Part shown: positions 49,847 to 59,170 of the stretch, piece after piece
Numbering within the stretch: position 1 is the first letter of the stretch
How the letters are laid out: each line of letters starts with the position of its first letter
NCBI RefSeq assembly: GCF_016861975.1
Contig: NZ_BOMB01000009.1
Span: 1-64,000, forward strand
DNA length: 64,000 nt
Source of the DNA: Actinocatenispora rupis
Lineage (GTDB): Bacteria > Actinomycetota > Actinomycetes > Mycobacteriales > Micromonosporaceae
Reading direction: 5' to 3'
Program-made: the position numbers and the translations under genes
Notes under the pieces: model-generated
Databases searched by the model: none
What the model was told of the DNA's origin: nothing
What the model saw: only the letters and a program-made list of their open reading frames with translations

Positions 49847-50830
49847 ATGCGTCCCGTCCCGACCGTCCCTCGCCGATCCCGGCGGTACGCCGCCGCGGTG
49901 CTCGCCGGGCTGGTGGCCGTGGTGGCCGCGCTCGTCGCGCCCGCCCCGGCGTACGCCGACGGCCTGACGCAGGTCACCGGGTTCGGCTCGAATCCCGGCG
50001 CCCTCGGCATGTACGTCTACCGCCCGGCCGGGTTGGCGTCCGGCGCGCCGCTGGTGGTGGCGCTGCACGGCTGTACCCAGTCGGCGCAGGACTACCACGA
50101 CCACGCGGGCTGGCAGAAGTTCGCGGACGAGTACGGCTTCGCGGTGGTGTATCCGCAGCAGTCCAGCGCGAACAACGCGCAGAGCTGCTTCGACTGGTAC
50201 CAGAGTGGGGACACCACGCGCGGGCAGGGCGAGGTGGCCTCGGTGAAGCAGATGGTCGACTACGCGGTGGCGACCTACGGTTCGGACGCCTCCCGGGTGT
50301 ACGTGACGGGCCTGTCGGCGGGCGGTGCGATGACCGCGGCGCTGCTGGCCACGTACCCGGACGTGTTCGCGGGCGGCGCGATCGTGGCGGGCCTGCCGTA
50401 CCGGTGCGCGAGTGACCTGTCGAGCGCGTACACGTGCATGTACACGGCGACGTCGAAGACGCCGGCGCAGTGGGGCGACCTGGTGCGCGGCGCCGACCCG
50501 GGGTACGCGGGCCCGTGGCCGCGGGTGGCGGTCTGGTACGGCACGGCCGACTACACGGTCAACCCGGTCAACGCCACCGAGTCGCGGGACCAGTGGACCG
50601 ACGTGCACGGTGTCGGGCAGACCCCGACGCGGACCGAGACCCTGCCGGGCGGCACGACCGCCCAGTACTTCGGCGACGACGTCGCGCTGTTCGGGGTGTC
50701 CGGCATCGGGCACGGTACGCCGGTCGATCCGGGCAGCGGCCCCACCCAGTGCGGCACCACCGGCACGTACTACCCGGCGGCGATCTGCTCCTCGTACCAC
50801 ATCGCCGCCTTCTGGGGCCTGATCGGCTGA
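49847..50830 (+). CDS. Secreted PHB depolymerase family esterase
   Basis: A 327-residue extracellular esterase of the PHB depolymerase (Esterase_phd) family. A twin-basic N-terminus (R-R-S-R-R) precedes a signal peptide cleaved near A-Y-A-D. The lipase box is G-L-S-A-G-G with Ser157, the oxyanion segment is L-H-G-C-T-Q, and the catalytic His is in G-I-G-H-G-T-P-V. Similar enzymes also include acetylxylan and feruloyl esterases; the hydroxybutyrate context favours polyhydroxybutyrate. GAGGAGG gives an excellent start at ATG 49847. A hairpin terminator follows. Confidence 0.87.
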   Translation: MRPVPTVPRRSRRYAAAVLAGLVAVVAALVAPAPAYADGLTQVTGFGSNPGALGMYVYRPAGLASGAPLVVALHGCTQSAQDYHDHAGWQKFADEYGFAVVYPQQSSANNAQSCFDWYQSGDTTRGQGEVASVKQMVDYAVATYGSDASRVYVTGLSAGGAMTAALLATYPDVFAGGAIVAGLPYRCASDLSSAYTCMYTATSKTPAQWGDLVRGADPGYAGPWPRVAVWYGTADYTVNPVNATESRDQWTDVHGVGQTPTRTETLPGGTTAQYFGDDVALFGVSGIGHGTPVDPGSGPTQCGTTGTYYPAAICSSYHIAAFWGLIG

Positions 50831-50840
50831 AAACAGTGCA

Positions 50841-50886
50841 CGGGTGCCCGCCGGATCCTGGGCTCCGGAGGCATGGCGGGCACCCG
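50841..50886 (+). terminator. Hairpin terminator after the PHB depolymerase gene
   Basis: CGGGTGCCCGCC (50841-50852) pairs perfectly with GGCGGGCACCCG (50875-50886) over a 22-nt loop, 10 bp past the stop codon. No T-tract follows. Confidence 0.75.
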
Positions 50887-50937
50887 GGAGCGACGGCGGG
50901 CCGGCGGCGCGGGCTGCCGGCTTTCCGTTGGGCCGCA

Positions 50938-51129
50938 ATGAATCGCGGCCTCGCCAAGGTCGTCTCGACAGTACCGCCGGGTGCGGGCGCCGCGGTCATG
51001 GGCACCGCGATCCTGTCGATCGGTGCCGCGCTCGTGTCGTTCCTGATCTGCGTCGCCACCCAGGGCCTCGCCGTACTCGGGGCCACGGTCGCCACGGCCA
51101 CCGGGTACCGCTGGCCGGGCTGTGGGTGA
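50938..51129 (+). pseudogene. Truncated TDT/TehA-like transporter fragment
   Basis: A 63-residue open frame whose N-terminus (V-P-P-G-A-G-A-A-V-M-G-T-A-I-L-S-I-G) matches the start of tellurite-resistance/C4-dicarboxylate (TDT) transporters, followed by a segment like a later helix (V-A-T-Q-G-L-A-V-L-G-A), then a stop. Family members have about ten helices and over 300 residues, so most of the gene is missing. No ribosome binding site is present. It overlaps the beginning of a nitrate reductase gamma fragment in another frame. Confidence 0.65.
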
Positions 51130-51443
51130 CGCCGGTGTTCAGCGCGATCGAGCGGGCGGGCGTCGGCCGGTACGACTACCGCGCGACGGTCGGGCCGTGG
51201 TTCCGGTCGCTGTTCGTGTTCCAGCCGGACACCGCGCGGATGGCCGCCGCCCCGGTCGACTACCAGGTGCACACGGTGATCGGGATGCTGCTGTTCATGC
51301 CGTGGCCGTTCACCCGCCTGGTACACGCGTTCACGGCGCCGGCCGGGTACCTCTTCCGGCCGTACCTGGCGTACCGGTCGCGGGACGTCCGTCGTACCGC
51401 TGCGCGGGGCTGGTCGCCGGTCGGTACGCCGGACCGTCGCTGA
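51114..51443 (+). pseudogene. Remnant of respiratory nitrate reductase gamma subunit (narI)
   Basis: The frame ending at 51443 encodes a C-terminal NarI-like segment: F-R-S-L-F-V-F-Q-P-D-T-A-R-M-A-A-A-P, then Q-V-H-T-V-I-G-M-L-L-F-M-P-W-P-F-T-R-L-V-H-A-F-T-A-P and Y-L-F-R-P-Y-L-A-Y-R-S-R-D. The helix and the His that ligates heme in intact NarI are kept, but the N-terminal half is absent. No narGHJ genes are nearby. The fragment is intact enough to suggest a recent deletion joining it to the TDT fragment. Confidence 0.78.
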
Positions 51444-51492
51444 GCCGTACCCGGTGGTGGGTGGGCCCGCGCGCTGCTGCGATCATGTTGCT

Positions 51493-52257
51493 GTGCGTAG
51501 CGGAATGGTTGCACAGATGGCGGGCCGGCGGTTCGTGCGGCAGGTGACGGACGCGGCGCGGGACCTAGGCCTCGGCCTGCGCTGGCTCTCCGGGTACTGG
51601 ATCGCGCAGCTCGACGCGGCCGACGCGACCCGGCACGTCTGCGGCTACACGTTCCCGCTGAACTCGTCGGCCGCCGCGCACCTCGCCCGCGACAAGGCCG
51701 CGACCCACGCGGTACTCGACGCCGCCGGCGTGCCGAGCGTGCCGCACCACGTGGTCGACTCGCCGGACACCGTGCTGCGCCACGGCTTCCCGGCCGTGCT
51801 CAAACCCTGCCAGGGGTACGGCGGGCGCGGCCTGGTCCGGGTCGCCGGCGCCGCCGACGTACCGGCCGCCCTCGCCGGGTACGCGGACCATCCGGAGACG
51901 GTCGCCGTCGCGCCGTGGCTGGACATCACCGCGGAGTACCGGGTGGTGGTGCTGGACGGTGACGCGCTGCTGGCGTACCGGAAGGACCGGGCGGGGGACG
52001 GCTGGCAGCACAACCTGACGCACGGGGCGCGGCCGCGGCTGGTGCCGGCCGCCGGGGACCGCGCGGTACTGGCGGCGGACGCGATGCGCGCGCTCGGGTT
52101 GCGGTTCGCCTCGGTCGACCTGGTCGACGTCGGCGGCGACCTGCTCGTCCTGGAGGTCAACAGCGCGGTCACGCTCGAACGGTTCTCGGCGTACGGCCCG
52201 GACCACGACCGGCTCGCCGCCGGCACGTACCGGACGGCGCTGGCGCGCTGCTTCTGA
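51493..52257 (+). CDS. ATP-grasp family protein (RimK/D-Ala ligase-like)
   Basis: A protein of about 254 residues with ATP-grasp features: A-R-D-K-A-A-T-H-A-V-L-D near residue 60 as the pre-grasp lysine region, P-A-V-L-K-P-C-Q-G-Y-G-G-R-G near residue 101, and the Mg-binding L-V-L-E-V-N-S-A-V near residue 223. ATP-grasp enzymes form peptide-like or amide bonds with a carboxyl phosphate intermediate. Neither substrate nor peptide partner is evident. The start is uncertain: GTG 51493 or ATG 51505, both without a clear ribosome binding site. Confidence 0.82.
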   Translation: MRSGMVAQMAGRRFVRQVTDAARDLGLGLRWLSGYWIAQLDAADATRHVCGYTFPLNSSAAAHLARDKAATHAVLDAAGVPSVPHHVVDSPDTVLRHGFPAVLKPCQGYGGRGLVRVAGAADVPAALAGYADHPETVAVAPWLDITAEYRVVVLDGDALLAYRKDRAGDGWQHNLTHGARPRLVPAAGDRAVLAADAMRALGLRFASVDLVDVGGDLLVLEVNSAVTLERFSAYGPDHDRLAAGTYRTALARCF

Positions 52258-52283
52258 CCGCCGGACCTACCGGTGGGAAAGGG

Positions 52284-52312
52284 TTGACGGCGCGGTGCCG
52301 GCGGGCCATTCT
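52284..52312 (+). promoter_or_regulatory. Candidate promoter of the GH89 gene
   Basis: TTGACG (52284-52289) and CATTCT (52307-52312) are separated by 17 bases. The segment just downstream contains two imperfect copies of ATTCTTC-GGCAA (52308-52320 and 52321-52335), a possible operator. The interval is more A+T-rich than the flanks. Confidence 0.45.
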
Positions 52313-52398
52313 TCGGCAAGATTCTTCTTGGCAACCTGTCGTGTACGTCGAGAATCGCCACTGCGTTCGTGATCCCCGCACGAGAACGAGGTGAGCCC

Positions 52399-55300
52399 GT
52401 GTTCCGGACCCTGCGTGCCGTACTGACGGCCGTCGTCGCCCTGGTCGTCGTGGGTACGGCGGTGCCGGCGACGGCGGCGCCACCCGCGTCCGGCGGGGCG
52501 TTCGACCCGACGCCCGCGGCGGACGCGCTGCGCCGGCTGATCGGCGGGAAGGCCGGCCAGGTCGTGCTGCGCGCGGTCGACAGGGGCGCCGGCAAGGACC
52601 GGTTCACCGTCGCCGCCGAGGGCGGGCACCTGGTCGTGTCGGGCACCAGCCCCGCCGTCCTGCTCACCGGGTTCGGTTGGTACCTCAAGGAAGTGGCGCA
52701 CGCGAACATCGCGCTGGAGGGCGAGAACCTGCGGCTGCCGGCGCAACTGCCGCTGCCGTCCGCGCCGATCGGGCACACCGCGTCGGTCACCCACCGCTTC
52801 GCCCTCAACGACACCAACGAGGGGTACGCCGGGCCGTACCTGAGCTGGTCGGAGTGGCAGCACCGGATCGACGTGCTCGCGCTGCGCGGCATCAACGAGG
52901 TCCTCGTGTACGAGGGCCAGGAGGCCGTGTACGAGAAGGCGTTCCAGCGGTTCGGGTACAGCGCGGCGGAGATGCGCGGCTGGATCCCGCAGCCGGGGCA
53001 CCAGTCGTGGTGGCTGCTGCAGAACATCTGCTGCACCGCCTCGCCGATCTCGCAGCAACTCGTCGACCGGCACGCGCGCCTCGGCCGGCAGATCGCGGAC
53101 CGCCTGCGGCAGCTGGGAATGACCCCGGTACTCCCCGGCTACTACGGCACCGTGCCGCCCGGGTTCGCGGACCGCAACGCCGGCGCGCACACGGTCCCGC
53201 AGGGTACGTGGGACGGGCTGCCGCGGCCGGACTGGCTGGACCCGACCGACCCGTACTTCGCGAAGGTCGCGGCGGCGTTCTACCAGGCGCAGGACGAGCT
53301 GTTCGGCGCGTCCACGATGTACAAGATGGATCTGTTGCACGAGGGCGGCACGGCCGGGAACGTGAGCGTGCCGGACGCGTCGAAGGCGGTGCAGAAGGCG
53401 CTCGCAGCGGCGCACCCGGACGCGCTGTGGGCGATCCTCGGCTGGGAGAAGAACCCGCTGCCGGCGACCCTGTCGGCCGTCGACCGGTCGAAGATGGTGG
53501 TGCTGGACGGCATCTCCGACCAGCCGAGCGTCACCGACCGGGACAGAGACTTCCAGGGCACGCCGTACGCGTTCGGTACGATCTGGAACTTCGGCGGGCA
53601 CACGAACCTGGGCGCGCAGCTCGCCGAGTGGAACCAGAAGTTCTTTGCGTGGCAACGGAAGTCGGGCTCCGCGCTGGACGGCATCGCGCTGATGCCGGAG
53701 GCGATCGACAACAACCCGGCCGCGGTCGAGTTCTTCACCGAGCTGCCGTGGCGCTCCGGCCCGGTCGACCTGCACCAGTGGTTCGACGAGTACGCCACCG
53801 CGCGGTACGGTGCGGCCGACCCGCACGCGCTCGCCGCCTGGCGCGTCCTCGCCGACACCGTGTACTCCTGGCCGGCGAACGTGGACAGCCGCCACCCCAC
53901 CAGCCTGTACGAGAACCAGCCGAGCCTGTCCACGTCGTCGTCCGCGCTGCCGTACGATCCGGCCGCGTTCGACCAGGCGCTCGCCGACCTGCTCGCGGTG
54001 TCCCCGGCGCTGCGCGACACCACCGCCTACCGGTACGACCTGGTCGACGTGGCGCGGCAGGTGCTCGCCAACCACAGCCGTACGCTGCTGCCCGACCTCA
54101 AGGCCGCGTACGACGCGAAGGACGCGGCCGAGTTCGACCGGCTGTCCGGGCGGTGGCTGGGGCAGATCTCGTTGCTGGACAGGCTGCTCGGCACCGACGA
54201 CCACTTCCTGCTCGGTGCCTGGCAACAGGACGCGGACCGGCAGGCCGCCACGCCCGCCGAGGCCGCGACCCTCCGGTACGACCTGCGGGTGCTGGTCACC
54301 CAGTGGGCGCCCGGCACCACCCTCCAGGACTACGCGCGTCGCGAGTTCAACGGCCTGGTCGGCGACTACTACGGTGCCCGCTGGCGGGAGTACCTCGGGT
54401 CGCTGGCGACGGCACTGAGGACGGGGCAGCCGCCGGCGGCGATCGACTGGCAGGCGTTCGCGGACCGCTGGGCGCACGCCGGCACCGACTACCCGGCCAC
54501 CGCGCACGGCGACGCGTACGCGCTGGCGTCGGAGGTGGCCGCGGTGCCGGACGGTGACCTGACCGTGGGCAGTACGCACAACGCGGCGCCGGCAGGTGGC
54601 TCGGTGCGGATCGACGCGACGTTCCGCAACGCCAACCTGATCCACGCCACCGACCCGATCACCCTGACCCTGCGCGCACCCGACGGGTACCAGGTGCACG
54701 CGGAGACGCCGACGACGGCGGACTCCGTCGCGGCGGCCGGCACGCTCACCGCGTCGTGGACGGTCACCGTCCCGGACTCCGCCGCCCCCGGTACGGTGCC
54801 CGCGCTGTCCGCGTCCGCGCGGTGGACGTCCGGCGGCACGGCGGACCAGGCGTCGGCGGCCACCAGCATGCTCGTCTCCGGCGGCCTCACCGGGTACGAG
54901 ACGGTGAACCGCAGCGACGCGTCGTTCGCCGGGAACGGTGACACGGTGGGGATCGCGGGCGGCGGCGCCGACATGTACAAGGGCACGGACGAGTTCGGCG
55001 CGGCGTACCGGAAGGGCGCGCTGCCGGACGGGCAGGCGGCGACGGTACGGGTGACGCGCGTCGACGCGACCGGACCGTACGCCCGGGCCGGGCTCGTCGC
55101 CCGCGCCGACCTCACCGCCACCACCGGCGGGTACGCGACGATCGCGGTGACGCCCGCGCACGGCTGCATGTTCACGTACGACTCGGACGGCGACGGCCGG
55201 CTGGACCACTACTCGGAGGTCGACGGGTTCGCCGGGCCGGTGTGGGTTCGCTTGGGGCGCAACGGATCCACGTTCACCGGTGAGTGCTCGTCGGACGGCG

Positions 55301-55893
55301 AGAACTGGACGGCGGTGGGCAGTTCGGCGCTGCCCGGCGCCACCGCGGCCGAGGACGTCGGCATGGTCTTCAGCGCCGTCAACGCGCACACCGGTACCGA
55401 CGGGCTGGCGCTGTTCACCGGCTTCGGCGTCGCGGGCTGGACGCCGCGCGACGCGTCCGGCGACACCGTACGCAGCGTGCGGCAGCCGGTGACCGCGCTG
55501 AACGCGGAGGCCGGCCACCCGGCCACCGCCGCCAACGACGGCAGCCGCGCCAACTCGCCGTACTGGGGTGGGCCGCTGACCGGGGACGGCACCTGGTGGC
55601 AGGTCGACCTGGGCGCCGACACCGCCGTGTCGAGCATCAACGTCCGCAACTACGTCGACGGCACCCGCTGGTACACGTACCGGGTGCTCGGGAGTACGGA
55701 CGGGGAGCACTGGTTCACGCTCGGCGGGCGGATGGGGACGAGCCCGGTGACCGACGCGGGCGAGACGTTCCGTACCGAGGCGACCGCGCGGTACGTCCGG
55801 ATCGTCGGGCTCAGCAACTCGGCGAACGCCACCTTCCACCTCACCGAGGTCACCGTGTCCGGCACGCCGGTGGGTGGCGGAACCGCCGGCTGA
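52399..55893 (+). CDS. Secreted GH89 alpha-N-acetylglucosaminidase with C-terminal carbohydrate-binding module
   Basis: An 1164-residue secreted glycosidase. A signal peptide ends near A-T-A-A-P around residue 33. The GH89 fold spans about residues 40-720, with candidate catalytic Glu315 (M-D-L-L-H-E-G-G) and Glu434 (L-M-P-E-A-I-D-N-N), matching the two acids of family 89. Then come an Ig-like domain (about 720-830), a DUF1349-like sandwich (830-1015), and an F5/8 type C (discoidin) domain to the end. It would release alpha-linked N-acetylglucosamine from host or mucin glycans. GTG 52399 follows GAGGTGA. Confidence 0.9.
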   Translation: MFRTLRAVLTAVVALVVVGTAVPATAAPPASGGAFDPTPAADALRRLIGGKAGQVVLRAVDRGAGKDRFTVAAEGGHLVVSGTSPAVLLTGFGWYLKEVAHANIALEGENLRLPAQLPLPSAPIGHTASVTHRFALNDTNEGYAGPYLSWSEWQHRIDVLALRGINEVLVYEGQEAVYEKAFQRFGYSAAEMRGWIPQPGHQSWWLLQNICCTASPISQQLVDRHARLGRQIADRLRQLGMTPVLPGYYGTVPPGFADRNAGAHTVPQGTWDGLPRPDWLDPTDPYFAKVAAAFYQAQDELFGASTMYKMDLLHEGGTAGNVSVPDASKAVQKALAAAHPDALWAILGWEKNPLPATLSAVDRSKMVVLDGISDQPSVTDRDRDFQGTPYAFGTIWNFGGHTNLGAQLAEWNQKFFAWQRKSGSALDGIALMPEAIDNNPAAVEFFTELPWRSGPVDLHQWFDEYATARYGAADPHALAAWRVLADTVYSWPANVDSRHPTSLYENQPSLSTSSSALPYDPAAFDQALADLLAVSPALRDTTAYRYDLVDVARQVLANHSRTLLPDLKAAYDAKDAAEFDRLSGRWLGQISLLDRLLGTDDHFLLGAWQQDADRQAATPAEAATLRYDLRVLVTQWAPGTTLQDYARREFNGLVGDYYGARWREYLGSLATALRTGQPPAAIDWQAFADRWAHAGTDYPATAHGDAYALASEVAAVPDGDLTVGSTHNAAPAGGSVRIDATFRNANLIHATDPITLTLRAPDGYQVHAETPTTADSVAAAGTLTASWTVTVPDSAAPGTVPALSASARWTSGGTADQASAATSMLVSGGLTGYETVNRSDASFAGNGDTVGIAGGGADMYKGTDEFGAAYRKGALPDGQAATVRVTRVDATGPYARAGLVARADLTATTGGYATIAVTPAHGCMFTYDSDGDGRLDHYSEVDGFAGPVWVRLGRNGSTFTGECSSDGENWTAVGSSALPGATAAEDVGMVFSAVNAHTGTDGLALFTGFGVAGWTPRDASGDTVRSVRQPVTALNAEAGHPATAANDGSRANSPYWGGPLTGDGTWWQVDLGADTAVSSINVRNYVDGTRWYTYRVLGSTDGEHWFTLGGRMGTSPVTDAGETFRTEATARYVRIVGLSNSANATFHLTEVTVSGTPVGGGTAG

Positions 55894-55981
55894 CCGCCCA
55901 CCCCCGCTGGTCAGGCGTACGCGCAGGTCAGCGGGGGTGGCGTAACTCGCCGGAAACGCCGGCCGGGTTAGCGTCGGTGGC

Positions 55982-56680
55982 ATGGAGACCACGCCGCGGG
56001 CCGACCGGGCCCGGCGCATCGCCGACGTGCTGCGCCCGCAGATCCTCGCCGGTGCGTACGAGACGCTGCCGGACGAGAGGGCGCTCGCCGCGGACTTCGG
56101 CGCCTCCCGGAACGCGGTGCGCGACGCCCTCGCCGTCCTCGTCGCCGAGGGCCTCCTCGAACGGCGCCGCGGCGTCGGCACGGTCGTGGTGGGGGAGCGG
56201 CACCGGCACCCGCTGTCCCGGCTGGCCGGTCTCGCCGAGACCCTCGGCGGCACCGTCCGCAACGAGGTACGCCTGGCGCGGCCGGAACGCGCGCCCGCCG
56301 CCGTCGCCGCCCGCCTCGGTACCGACGACACGATCCACCTGGAACGCCTGCGGTACCTGGACGACGAGCCGCTGTCGCTGGACCGCACGTACCTGGCGGG
56401 TGACGTCGGGCGCCCGCTGCTGGCCGCGGACCTGGCCGGCCGGGACGTGTTCGCGCTGATCGAGGAGACCACCGGCAGGCCGCTCGGCACCGCCGATGTC
56501 ACCGTGCGGGTAACCACCGCCGACGCGCACACCGCCACCCTCCTCGGCGTACCGGAGGGGGCGGGGTTGTTCGCGGTGGAACGGTTGAGCCGGCTCGCCG
56601 ACGGGCGCCCGGTCGACCTGGAGTACCTGCTGGTGCGGGGGGACCGGCTCACGCTGCACGCCGTACTGGACCGCCGGTGA
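55982..56680 (+). CDS. GntR family regulator with UTRA domain
   Basis: A 232-residue HutC-type regulator. The GntR winged helix is L-P-D-E-R-A-L-A-A-D-F-G-A-S-R-N-A-V-R-D-A-L; the UTRA effector domain begins around residue 80 and contains the usual L-E-Y-L-L-V-R-G-D-R segment. It is coupled by GTGA overlap to the MFS gene downstream and likely controls it in response to a small ligand. Confidence 0.9.
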   Translation: METTPRADRARRIADVLRPQILAGAYETLPDERALAADFGASRNAVRDALAVLVAEGLLERRRGVGTVVVGERHRHPLSRLAGLAETLGGTVRNEVRLARPERAPAAVAARLGTDDTIHLERLRYLDDEPLSLDRTYLAGDVGRPLLAADLAGRDVFALIEETTGRPLGTADVTVRVTTADAHTATLLGVPEGAGLFAVERLSRLADGRPVDLEYLLVRGDRLTLHAVLDRR

Positions 56681-58074
56681 CCGCGGTGATGGGGCTGTGC
56701 GTGGCGCTCGTCGTCGGCATGGTCTCCGCGCTGAATCTGGGCGTACCGGTGCTGTCCGGTGGCGACCTGCGGCCGTCCGCGGAGGCGGTGCTGTGGGTGA
56801 TCGACGGGTACGTCGCGGTCTTCGCGTGCCTGCTCGTACCGGCCGGTGCGCTCGCGGACCGGTTGGGGCGCAAGGGAACCCTGCTCGGCGGGCTCGCCGT
56901 GTTCGGAGCCGGCTCGGCGCTGTGCGCGGCGGCGCCGGCGGTACCGGTGCTCGTCGCCGGCCGGATGCTGTCCGGTGCCGGCGCGGCGGCGGTCCTGCCG
57001 ACCACGCTGGCGCTGCTGCTCGCCGGCGCGCCACCGGACCGGCGCCCGCGCCGCATCGCCGCGTGGGCGTCGATGACCGGACTCGCCGCCGTACTCGGCA
57101 ACGTCGGTGGCGGCGCGGCGCTGTCGACCGGCTCCTGGCGCGCCCCGTTCCTCGCCGCCGTACCGCTGACCGCGCTGGCCGTCGTCCTCGTCGCCGCCGT
57201 CGCCCCGGTCGTACCGCGGCATCCCGGTGCGGTGGACGTGCCCGGCGCGGCGCTGCTCACCGCCGCCGTCCTCGCCCTGCTGTACGCGGTGATCTCGGCG
57301 CCGCGGCACGGCTGGCTCGGCGTACCGGTGGTCGGCGGCGGGGTGCTCGCCGCGCTGCTGACCGCCGCCTGGGTACGCCACGGGCTGCGCCGCCGGCCGG
57401 TGCTCGACCCGCGGCTGTTCGCCCGGCCCGCGGTCCGCGCCGGCGCCGCCGGTACGGCGCTCACCTTCGTCGGCATGTTCGCCGTGTTCTCCGTCAACGG
57501 ACAGTTCCTCCAGTACGTCGAGGGTTTCGGGCCGTTCGGTGCCGGCGTACGGCTGCTGCCGATGGCGGCGGCGCTGCTCGCGGCGCCCCGGGCCGGCGCG
57601 GCGCTGGCGCACCGGTACGGCCCGCGTACCGCCGTCGCGGCCGGCTTCGCCACCATGGTCGCCGGCCTGCTCCTTCTGTCCACAGTGGACACCCACACCG
57701 GCTACCCGCGGTACGCCGCCGGCGCCCTGCTCACCGCCGCCGGCTGCGGACTCGCCACCCCCGTCCTGTCGCACGAACTCGTCGCCGCGCTGCCCGCCGG
57801 CGCCGCCGGTACCGGATCGGGCCTGTCCGGGCTCACCCGCGAACTCGGCAGCGCCGTCGGCGTCGCCGTCACCGGCAGCCTGCTCACCGCCCGGCTGCCG
57901 GCCGGCGTCCGGGACAACGTCGCCGCCGCCATCGCCACCGCGCCCGACCCCGCCCCGGTACGCGCCGCGTTCACCGGCGCGCTGGACGGCGCCCTGCGTA
58001 CGGTCGCGGTCGGGGTCGCCGCCCTCGCCCCGCTCGTCGTCGCCTGGCTGCCCAGCGCCACCCGCGACACCTGA
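56677..58074 (+). CDS. MFS transporter, DHA2 (EmrB/QacA) type
   Basis: A 465-residue drug:H+ antiporter with about fourteen helices, motif A G-A-L-A-D-R-L-G-R-K-G near residue 65, and L-G-V-P-V-L-S-G near residue 18. Its GTG overlaps the GntR stop as GTGA, so regulator and exporter are one operon. Substrate unknown. Confidence 0.9.
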   Translation: MTAVMGLCVALVVGMVSALNLGVPVLSGGDLRPSAEAVLWVIDGYVAVFACLLVPAGALADRLGRKGTLLGGLAVFGAGSALCAAAPAVPVLVAGRMLSGAGAAAVLPTTLALLLAGAPPDRRPRRIAAWASMTGLAAVLGNVGGGAALSTGSWRAPFLAAVPLTALAVVLVAAVAPVVPRHPGAVDVPGAALLTAAVLALLYAVISAPRHGWLGVPVVGGGVLAALLTAAWVRHGLRRRPVLDPRLFARPAVRAGAAGTALTFVGMFAVFSVNGQFLQYVEGFGPFGAGVRLLPMAAALLAAPRAGAALAHRYGPRTAVAAGFATMVAGLLLLSTVDTHTGYPRYAAGALLTAAGCGLATPVLSHELVAALPAGAAGTGSGLSGLTRELGSAVGVAVTGSLLTARLPAGVRDNVAAAIATAPDPAPVRAAFTGALDGALRTVAVGVAALAPLVVAWLPSATRDT

Positions 58075-58082
58075 CCGCCTTC

Positions 58083-58098
58083 CGTACCAACGGATCCG
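58083..58098. repeat. 16-bp direct repeat flanking the ESX-like gene
   Basis: CGTACCAACGGATCCG occurs here and, identical, at 59225-59240. The two copies flank the gene at 58243-59139 and its terminator hairpin, about 1.1 kb apart. Such repeats can be scars of insertion or substrates for deletion. Confidence 0.75.
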
Positions 58099-58242
58099 GG
58101 CCCTCGGTAGGTCCGGCGCGGTCCCGTGCCGGTGCGGGGCACGGGTCAGACTGCCCACACGGAACGGGGTAGTTGTGCCGTACGCCCGGCCCGGGTCGTC
58201 GTCGAGACTGTGACGCAGACCGGCGAGCGAGAGGAGCGGGTG

Positions 58243-59139
58243 GTGACGGCCGACAGTTTCCAGATCAACCCCACCGCGGTACGCGCGGTCACCGCCACCG
58301 TCTCCGGCCTGACCGGGCAGATGACCGACGTGATCGGCTCCCTGGAGTCCGCCGTACTCGACGGGCTCGCGTACGCCGGGGTCGGCAGCCCCGTCGCCGG
58401 CGCCAGCGCGACGTGGCAGAGCCAACTCGTGTCCTGCCTGCGCAGCGCCGCGAAACTGCTCGACGGCATCAACGGCCACGTCACCAAGGCCAGCGACGAC
58501 TACGCCAGCGCCGACGCCGCCGTCGCCCAGGGGTACGGCGGGCAGCCGGCCGCGCAGACCGCCACCGCGCAGCAGCCGGGGCAGCTCGACCCGCGGGTGG
58601 TGCGGTCCATCATGCGGTCCGAGGGCGCCAGCGGCGAGCAGGGCGGCATCCGCGAGCTGTACGGCTTCCGGCAGAGCGAACACAACGGCTACGACCAGAT
58701 CCTCGCCGCGCGCAACCGGTACGGGCAGGGCAGCCCGGAGGAGACCGCCGTCGTCAGCCGGCTGCTGTCCGACCACGCCCGGGCGGCCGGCGCGCTCAAC
58801 TTCACCGACCCGGGCGTCCAGGCGGCGATCGTGTCCGGCGCGCACATGCGCGGCGCCGGCGGCGTACAGGCCATCCTCAACTCGATGGTCACCGGCGACA
58901 TCCACAAGACCGGACACCTGACCCAGCAGACGATCCAGACCGTCCAGCAGATGAGCCCGCAGGACTTCCAGTCGCAGTTCCACGACGCGCGGATCGCCTA
59001 CGACAAGGCGATCTACGGCAATACCACCACCCATCAGGGTGGGCACACGGACACCTGGTGGCACCGGTACGGCACGGGCCTGACCGACCGGTACGACCGT
59101 GAGGAGCAGCAGTTCCTCGGCATGTCCGGGACACCCTGA
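58243..59139 (+). CDS. ESX/WXG-like N-terminal protein with unknown C-terminal domain
   Basis: A 298-residue protein without a classical signal peptide. Residues 1-110 look like a WXG100-type helical hairpin (long heptad helices, T-W-Q-S-Q-L-V-S turn) used for type VII export; Q/A-rich residues 115-130 form a linker; the rest (L-D-P-R-V-V-R-S-I-M-R-S-E-G-A-S ... L-Y-G-F-R-Q) recalls small lysozyme- or chitosanase-like domains with a Glu near the domain start, but this is not certain. GAGGAG precedes GTG 58243 (alternative GTG 58240). It could be a secreted effector or cell-wall hydrolase. Confidence 0.65.
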   Translation: MTADSFQINPTAVRAVTATVSGLTGQMTDVIGSLESAVLDGLAYAGVGSPVAGASATWQSQLVSCLRSAAKLLDGINGHVTKASDDYASADAAVAQGYGGQPAAQTATAQQPGQLDPRVVRSIMRSEGASGEQGGIRELYGFRQSEHNGYDQILAARNRYGQGSPEETAVVSRLLSDHARAAGALNFTDPGVQAAIVSGAHMRGAGGVQAILNSMVTGDIHKTGHLTQQTIQTVQQMSPQDFQSQFHDARIAYDKAIYGNTTTHQGGHTDTWWHRYGTGLTDRYDREEQQFLGMSGTP

Positions 59140-59170
59140 GGCGCCGACTCCCCCACCCAGTCGGCGCGAC

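Noticed and set aside
51493-52257. Graspetide (RiPP) locus with the ATP-grasp enzyme.
   Set aside because: No short precursor peptide gene with a core of acidic and Ser/Thr residues was found next to it.
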